Assembly: GCF_023230885.1 (NCBI RefSeq)
Contig: NZ_JALNWM010000112.1
Coordinates: forward strand, 1-10,936
Length of the DNA stretch: 10,936 bases
Direction of reading: 5' to 3'
Source: Desulfocurvus sp.
Lineage (GTDB): Bacteria > Desulfobacterota > Desulfovibrionia > Desulfovibrionales > Desulfovibrionaceae
A program made the translations under genes and the position numbers. Below are positions 7,390 through 10,936 of the stretch, piece after piece. The notes beneath the pieces were generated by a model, which saw only the letters and a program-made list of their open reading frames with translations, made no database searches and was not told where the DNA came from. Each line of letters starts with the position of its first letter. Position 1 is the first letter of the stretch.

Positions 7390-9024
7390 TCAATACCCCG
7401 ACGAGGCCGGACGGGGCCACTTCCCCTTGAACCCGTAGCACAGGGCGATGGTGAACTGGCGCGCCGGCCGACCCCGGTGCATCGACTGATAGTGGATTTG
7501 GACGGTTTTATCAAAAAGTTCCTCGACCCCCGGCTCCACGCCGCCCTTGAACTTCTGGCGCACATAGATGGCGTCCCAGCCCATCTTGCCCTCGGGGCCG
7601 GGCCACAGGTCGTACTGGTTCAGCCTGCGGCCCACGTTGACGCAATAGGCGCGCTCGCGCCCGGGAACCACCCAGCCCAGCTCGGCGGTCACGTCGTAGT
7701 GGTTGCCGAAGAGAAAGACCCGCCCGGGATCGGCAAAGCGGGTGCGGCGCAGGCGGTCCACCTCGCGGCCCAGGTCCTCCCAGCCCTTGAGGTGCAGGGC
7801 GGGGTTTTCGAGCACCGCCGTCCTGCCCGTGAAGGGATTGGCCAGCTCCACGCGGTAGGGCATGGGCACCAGGTCGTGGCCCAGCCACAGGACAAAGACC
7901 AGTGCGCCCACCGCAGGCCAGGTCCAGACCTTCCAGTGCCGCCAGCCCCGGGCCAGGAGAATCCGCTCCCAGACCACGGCGGCCAGGATGAATCCCGAGG
8001 CGTAGCTCACGGCGGACCAGTTGGGGTGGACCTTGGTGTGGAAGCACCACAGGGCGAAGAAGCCCCACACCGGCCAGAACCCCGCCACCAGCAAGGCCCG
8101 CTGGGAATAGTCCAGGGACGACACCGCGCGCGCGGCCCGGCTCCGGCCGTTGCCCAGGGAACGCAGCGCGCCCCAGGCGCCCACCAGGGTCATGACGAAC
8201 CACCAGGGCATGAGCAGGCCGAACTGGCTGCCGTAATACTCCGCGAAACGGTCGAAGCGGATGAAGGACTGCGCGCGGCTCCCGGCCAGCCCGCCCAGGT
8301 GGGCCACATGCTTGAACCCGGCGAAATCGTTGCCCAGGTTCCACAGCAGGATGGGCGCAAGGCCCAGCCCGGCGCCAACGGCCAGGGCCAGGGCCAGCCG
8401 CCGCCAGAACAGGGGCGAGTCGAGCAGCCGCCGCCGCAGCAGCACGCCGTGCAGCACGGCGGTGACGGCGAAGGCCAGCATCATGTATTTGCCCCAGGTG
8501 CCCACGGCCAGGGCCGCGGCCAGGGCGACGAAGGGCCAGCGCGCCCCGGGGTCGCGCCCGGCGGCATAGAGCGCGAACAGCGCCACCCACCAGCAGACCA
8601 TGAGCGGGTTGTCCGTGGTCATGAGCGTTCCGGCGGCCAGGAAGAGCAGCGTGGTGTTGAGCACCAGCAGGCACAGCAGCCCCAGCCTCGGGCGGCCGAA
8701 CAGCCGCGACAGGCCGAGATAGACCGTGACCTGCATCAACGCCGAACCCAGCACGGCGCCCAGGCGCACGGCCAGGGCCGAGTCGCCCAGAAGCCAGGTC
8801 CACAGCCCGATGATCCAGGCGATGAGCGGGCCCTTGGTGAAATAGGAGAACTGGAAGGTGCGCGACCAGTCCCAGTACTGGGCCTCGTCCTGCACCAGGT
8901 CGAGCTGGCCCGAGGCCGCGAAGGCCAGCCGGGCCAGGGTGGTCCCGAGAATGAGAGCGCCGGCCCACAGGTCCGGCCGGCCGCTCCAGGGTGTCCGTCT
9001 GTCCATCGGTCCGCCCGCGTCCAT
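7390..9024 (-). CDS. Family 39 (ArnT/PMT-like) membrane glycosyltransferase
   Basis: A 544-aa integral membrane protein with about ten hydrophobic segments and a soluble C-terminal part. The first periplasmic loop carries the catalytic acidic pair in LVQDEAQYWDW (D46, E47), followed by YFTKGPLIAW; a TTDNPLM motif follows later. These are marks of the PMT_2/GT39 group, which transfers a sugar from a polyprenyl-phosphate donor to lipid A, glycan or protein on the periplasmic side. The acceptor is unknown; the upstream KDO-pathway gene makes an LPS target plausible. The ATG at 9024 starts 2 nt after the kdsD stop; a second ATG six codons on (9006) is the alternative. A far longer in-frame opening upstream overlaps kdsD and is rejected. 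The gene is followed after 1 nt by the YkgJ-type gene. Confidence 0.88.
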   Translation of the reverse strand: MDAGGPMDRRTPWSGRPDLWAGALILGTTLARLAFAASGQLDLVQDEAQYWDWSRTFQFSYFTKGPLIAWIIGLWTWLLGDSALAVRLGAVLGSALMQVTVYLGLSRLFGRPRLGLLCLLVLNTTLLFLAAGTLMTTDNPLMVCWWVALFALYAAGRDPGARWPFVALAAALAVGTWGKYMMLAFAVTAVLHGVLLRRRLLDSPLFWRRLALALAVGAGLGLAPILLWNLGNDFAGFKHVAHLGGLAGSRAQSFIRFDRFAEYYGSQFGLLMPWWFVMTLVGAWGALRSLGNGRSRAARAVSSLDYSQRALLVAGFWPVWGFFALWCFHTKVHPNWSAVSYASGFILAAVVWERILLARGWRHWKVWTWPAVGALVFVLWLGHDLVPMPYRVELANPFTGRTAVLENPALHLKGWEDLGREVDRLRRTRFADPGRVFLFGNHYDVTAELGWVVPGRERAYCVNVGRRLNQYDLWPGPEGKMGWDAIYVRQKFKGGVEPGVEELFDKTVQIHYQSMHRGRPARQFTIALCYGFKGKWPRPASSGY

Positions 9025-9026
9025 GC

Positions 9027-10019
9027 CTACCCCGCGAACCTGAGCAGGCCCTTGCCCAGCAGGTCGTGCAGGTGGACCATGCCCACCAGCCGGTGCTCCG
9101 CGTCCACGATGGGCACCACGGTGATGGCTTTGGCCTCCATGAGGTCCAGGACCTCGGCCGCCGAAGCCTCGGGGGTCATGCTCGCGGGGTCGGGGGTCAT
9201 GAGTCCGGCCACCGGGGCCTCGGGCCCGGCCCCGCCGCGCAGCAGGATGCGCCGCACGTCGCCGTCGGAAACGAAACCCGTGAGCCGCCGCCCGGCGCCG
9301 GTGACGGCCAGGGCGCCCAGGCCGCCCTCGTGCAGCCGGGCCAGGGCCTGGGCCCAGGTGGCGCCCTCGTCCACGGCGGGCACGTCGCCCGCGTGCATCA
9401 GGTCGGCCACGCGCATGGCCAGCCGCTGGCCCAGGGCTCCGCCGGGGTGGCAGCGCCTGAAGGCCGCGGCGTCGAAGGCGTTCCACTCGATGAGGCAGAC
9501 GGCCAGGGCGTCGCCCAGGGCCAGGGCGGCGGTGGTGCTGGCCGTGGGCGCAAGCCCCAGGGGGCAGGCCTCGCGGGGCACCCCGGAGTCGATGACCACG
9601 TCGGCCAGGCGGCCCAGGGACGATTCGCGCCGCCCGGTGAGGGCGATGATGCGCACCCCCCCGGCCTTGAGGGTCGGCAGGATGGCGTTCAGCTCGTCGG
9701 TCTCCCCGCTGTTGGAAATGGCCAGGGCCACATCCTCGGGGCGCAGCATGCCCAGGTCGCCGTGGGCGCCCTCCACGGGGTGCAGGAAGAAGGCGGGCGT
9801 GCCCGTGCTGGACAGGGTGGCGGCGATCTTGCGGCCCACCAGCCCGGACTTGCCGATGCCCGTGACCACCACGCGGCCCCGGCAGCCGGCCAGCATCTCC
9901 AGGGCGCGCACGAAGTCCGCGTCCAGGGCGTCGCGCACGCGGGCGAGGCCGCAGGCCTCGATGTCGAGCACCTCGCGGGCCATGCCCAGCCAGTCGCGTT
10001 CAGGAGCCTTGGGTCGCAC
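9027..10019 (-). CDS. kdsD: D-arabinose 5-phosphate isomerase (KpsF/GutQ family)
   Basis: A 330-aa enzyme that interconverts ribulose 5-phosphate and arabinose 5-phosphate, the first committed step to KDO for lipopolysaccharide. The N-terminal SIS domain has GIGKSGLVGRKIAATLSSTG (K57), HPVEGAHGDLG (H86), SNSGETDEL and APTASTTAALALGDALA, and H191 occurs in HPGGALGQ. Two CBS domains follow (about 205-265 and 273-328). Length and layout equal those of E. coli KdsD. The start is GTG at 10019, supported by AGGAGG 6 nt upstream; that Shine-Dalgarno overlaps the purF stop (TAGGAGG), which suggests coupled translation. GutQ is the alternative name, but no glucitol genes are nearby. Confidence 0.95.
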   Translation of the reverse strand: MRPKAPERDWLGMAREVLDIEACGLARVRDALDADFVRALEMLAGCRGRVVVTGIGKSGLVGRKIAATLSSTGTPAFFLHPVEGAHGDLGMLRPEDVALAISNSGETDELNAILPTLKAGGVRIIALTGRRESSLGRLADVVIDSGVPREACPLGLAPTASTTAALALGDALAVCLIEWNAFDAAAFRRCHPGGALGQRLAMRVADLMHAGDVPAVDEGATWAQALARLHEGGLGALAVTGAGRRLTGFVSDGDVRRILLRGGAGPEAPVAGLMTPDPASMTPEASAAEVLDLMEAKAITVVPIVDAEHRLVGMVHLHDLLGKGLLRFAG

Positions 10020-10028
10020 CGCGTCCTC

Positions 10029-10936
10029 CTACCAGCTGAGCGCCCGGTCCTTCTCCAGGCACATCTTGCCCGCGCCCACGCAGGGTTCCACGGGATACTT
10101 GCCGTTGAAGCAGGCCAGGCAGAAGTCGTCGGGGTGTTCCACCGAGGCCAGCAGCCCCTCGATGGACAGGTAGTGCAGGCTGTCCAGCCCGATGTAGCGC
10201 GCGATGTCCTCGACCCTGTTGTTGGCGGCGATGAGCTCGCCCTTGCTGGAGAAGTCGATGCCGTAGAAGCAGGGGGAGACGATGGCCGGGCAGGACACGC
10301 GCATGTGGATCTCGCGGGCGCCCAGCTCGCGCAGTTTCTTGACCCGCGTGCGGATGGTCGTGCCGCGCACGATGGAGTCCTCGACCACCACGATGCGCTT
10401 GCCCTCGACCATGCTGCGCACGGGGTTGAGCTTCATGCGCGTGGAGAAGTCGCGCATGTCCTGGGAAGGCTGGATGAAGGTGCGGCCCACATAGTGGTTG
10501 CGGATCATGCAGTGCTCGTAGGGCAGGCCGGACTGCTGGGCGTAGCCCACGCAGGCGTAGACCCCCGAATCCGGGAAGGGCATGACCAGGTCGGCGTCCA
10601 CGGGCGCCTCGCGGGCCAGGGCCATACCCATGGCCTTGCGGCGCTGGTAGACGTTCTGCCCAAAAACGTAGGAGTCGGGCCGCGCGAAGTAGATCAGCTC
10701 GAAGATGCACTGGCTGACGGCGGCGGGCTCGACATAGCGCAGGCTGCGCAGGCTGCCGCCCTCGATGACCAGCATTTCGCCCGGGGCCACGGGCCGCAGG
10801 TATTCGGCCTCCAGCAGGTCGAAGGCGCAGGTCTCGCTGGCCAGGACGTAGGCGTCGCCAAGGCGGCCCAGGGCCAGGGGCCGGAAGCCGCCGGGGTCCT
10901 TGATGGCGATGAGCTTGTCGCCAGCCAGCAGCAGCA
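10029..10936 (-). CDS. purF: Amidophosphoribosyltransferase, C-terminal part (5' end outside the window)
   Basis: The first enzyme of purine synthesis, converting PRPP and glutamine into phosphoribosylamine. The visible part, about 302 residues, starts in the glutaminase domain with LAGDKLIAIKDPGGFRPLALG and ASETCAFD and continues through the phosphoribosyltransferase domain with CIFELIYFARPDS, FPDSGVYACVGYA and the PRPP loop VVVEDSIVRGTT. Cysteines in CIFEL, SCPAIVSPC and the CLAC motif near the end fit the four ligands of the [4Fe-4S] cluster in the B. subtilis-type enzyme. The N-terminal nucleophile cysteine and the propeptide lie beyond base 10936. The stop TAG at 10029-10031 merges with the kdsD ribosome-binding site. 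Confidence 0.96.
   Translation of the reverse strand, partial: LLLAGDKLIAIKDPGGFRPLALGRLGDAYVLASETCAFDLLEAEYLRPVAPGEMLVIEGGSLRSLRYVEPAAVSQCIFELIYFARPDSYVFGQNVYQRRKAMGMALAREAPVDADLVMPFPDSGVYACVGYAQQSGLPYEHCMIRNHYVGRTFIQPSQDMRDFSTRMKLNPVRSMVEGKRIVVVEDSIVRGTTIRTRVKKLRELGAREIHMRVSCPAIVSPCFYGIDFSSKGELIAANNRVEDIARYIGLDSLHYLSIEGLLASVEHPDDFCLACFNGKYPVEPCVGAGKMCLEKDRALSW

Noticed and set aside
7389..7565. N-terminal extension of the YkgJ-type protein by 59 residues
   Set aside because: The extension lies wholly inside the glycosyltransferase gene in another frame and reads as Arg/Ser-rich shadow sequence; the GTG at 7388 just after the upstream stop fits better.
9025..9486. N-terminal extension of the glycosyltransferase into kdsD
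   Set aside because: The added residues are Gly/Arg/Pro-rich shadow of the kdsD CBS region; the family normally begins just before the first membrane segment, as with the ATG at 9024.
7078..10173. Second plus-strand open frame of more than 1000 codons opposite the YkgJ-type, GT39, kdsD and purF genes
   Set aside because: It spans four well-supported minus-strand genes and their junctions, and its predicted protein is Arg/Pro/Ala/Gln-rich with no recognisable motif.

Overview
The window is a GC-rich bacterial chromosome segment. Every gene I can support lies on the minus strand. Gene content and protein style suggest a flagellated, Gram-negative, Desulfovibrio-like organism (order Desulfovibrionales): a flagellin behind a sigma-28 promoter, a KDO-pathway isomerase, a class A penicillin-binding protein and a PurF with the cysteines of the Fe-S type. 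This placement is inference from recognised protein families, not from a database match.

Right part (10936 down to about 4328), read in the direction of transcription: the 3' part of purF, then kdsD (arabinose-5-phosphate isomerase), an ArnT/PMT-like family 39 glycosyltransferase, a small cysteine-cluster (YkgJ-type) protein, and a bifunctional PBP1A peptidoglycan synthase. The genes are packed head to tail: gaps are 9 bp or less, one junction is a 4-bp ATGA overlap, and a strong intrinsic terminator follows PBP1A. They look like one transcription unit joining purine synthesis to cell-envelope assembly (LPS sugar, lipid-linked sugar transfer, peptidoglycan).

Middle (about 4327 to 2323): a non-coding, extremely GC-rich stretch of about 365 bp holds degenerate repeats, an exact 30-bp duplication and a strong G-quadruplex motif on the minus strand. 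It is followed by a textbook sigma-28 promoter driving a 298-aa flagellin gene, a terminator, and a small cupin gene with its own terminator.

Left part (about 2304 to 1): an AT-edged insertion of about 2.2 kb with imperfect inverted repeats at both ends (25 of 30 positions match). It carries an intact IS1595-family DDN-K transposase and, downstream on the same strand, a passenger gene for a 312-aa protein of unknown function. At the far left end the element abuts a frame that encodes a charged coiled coil and has no visible start codon, so it appears to have cut off the 5' end of a gene that leaves the window. The transposon with its uncharacterised passenger, and the repeat/G4 spacer upstream of flagellin, are the least ordinary parts of the window.
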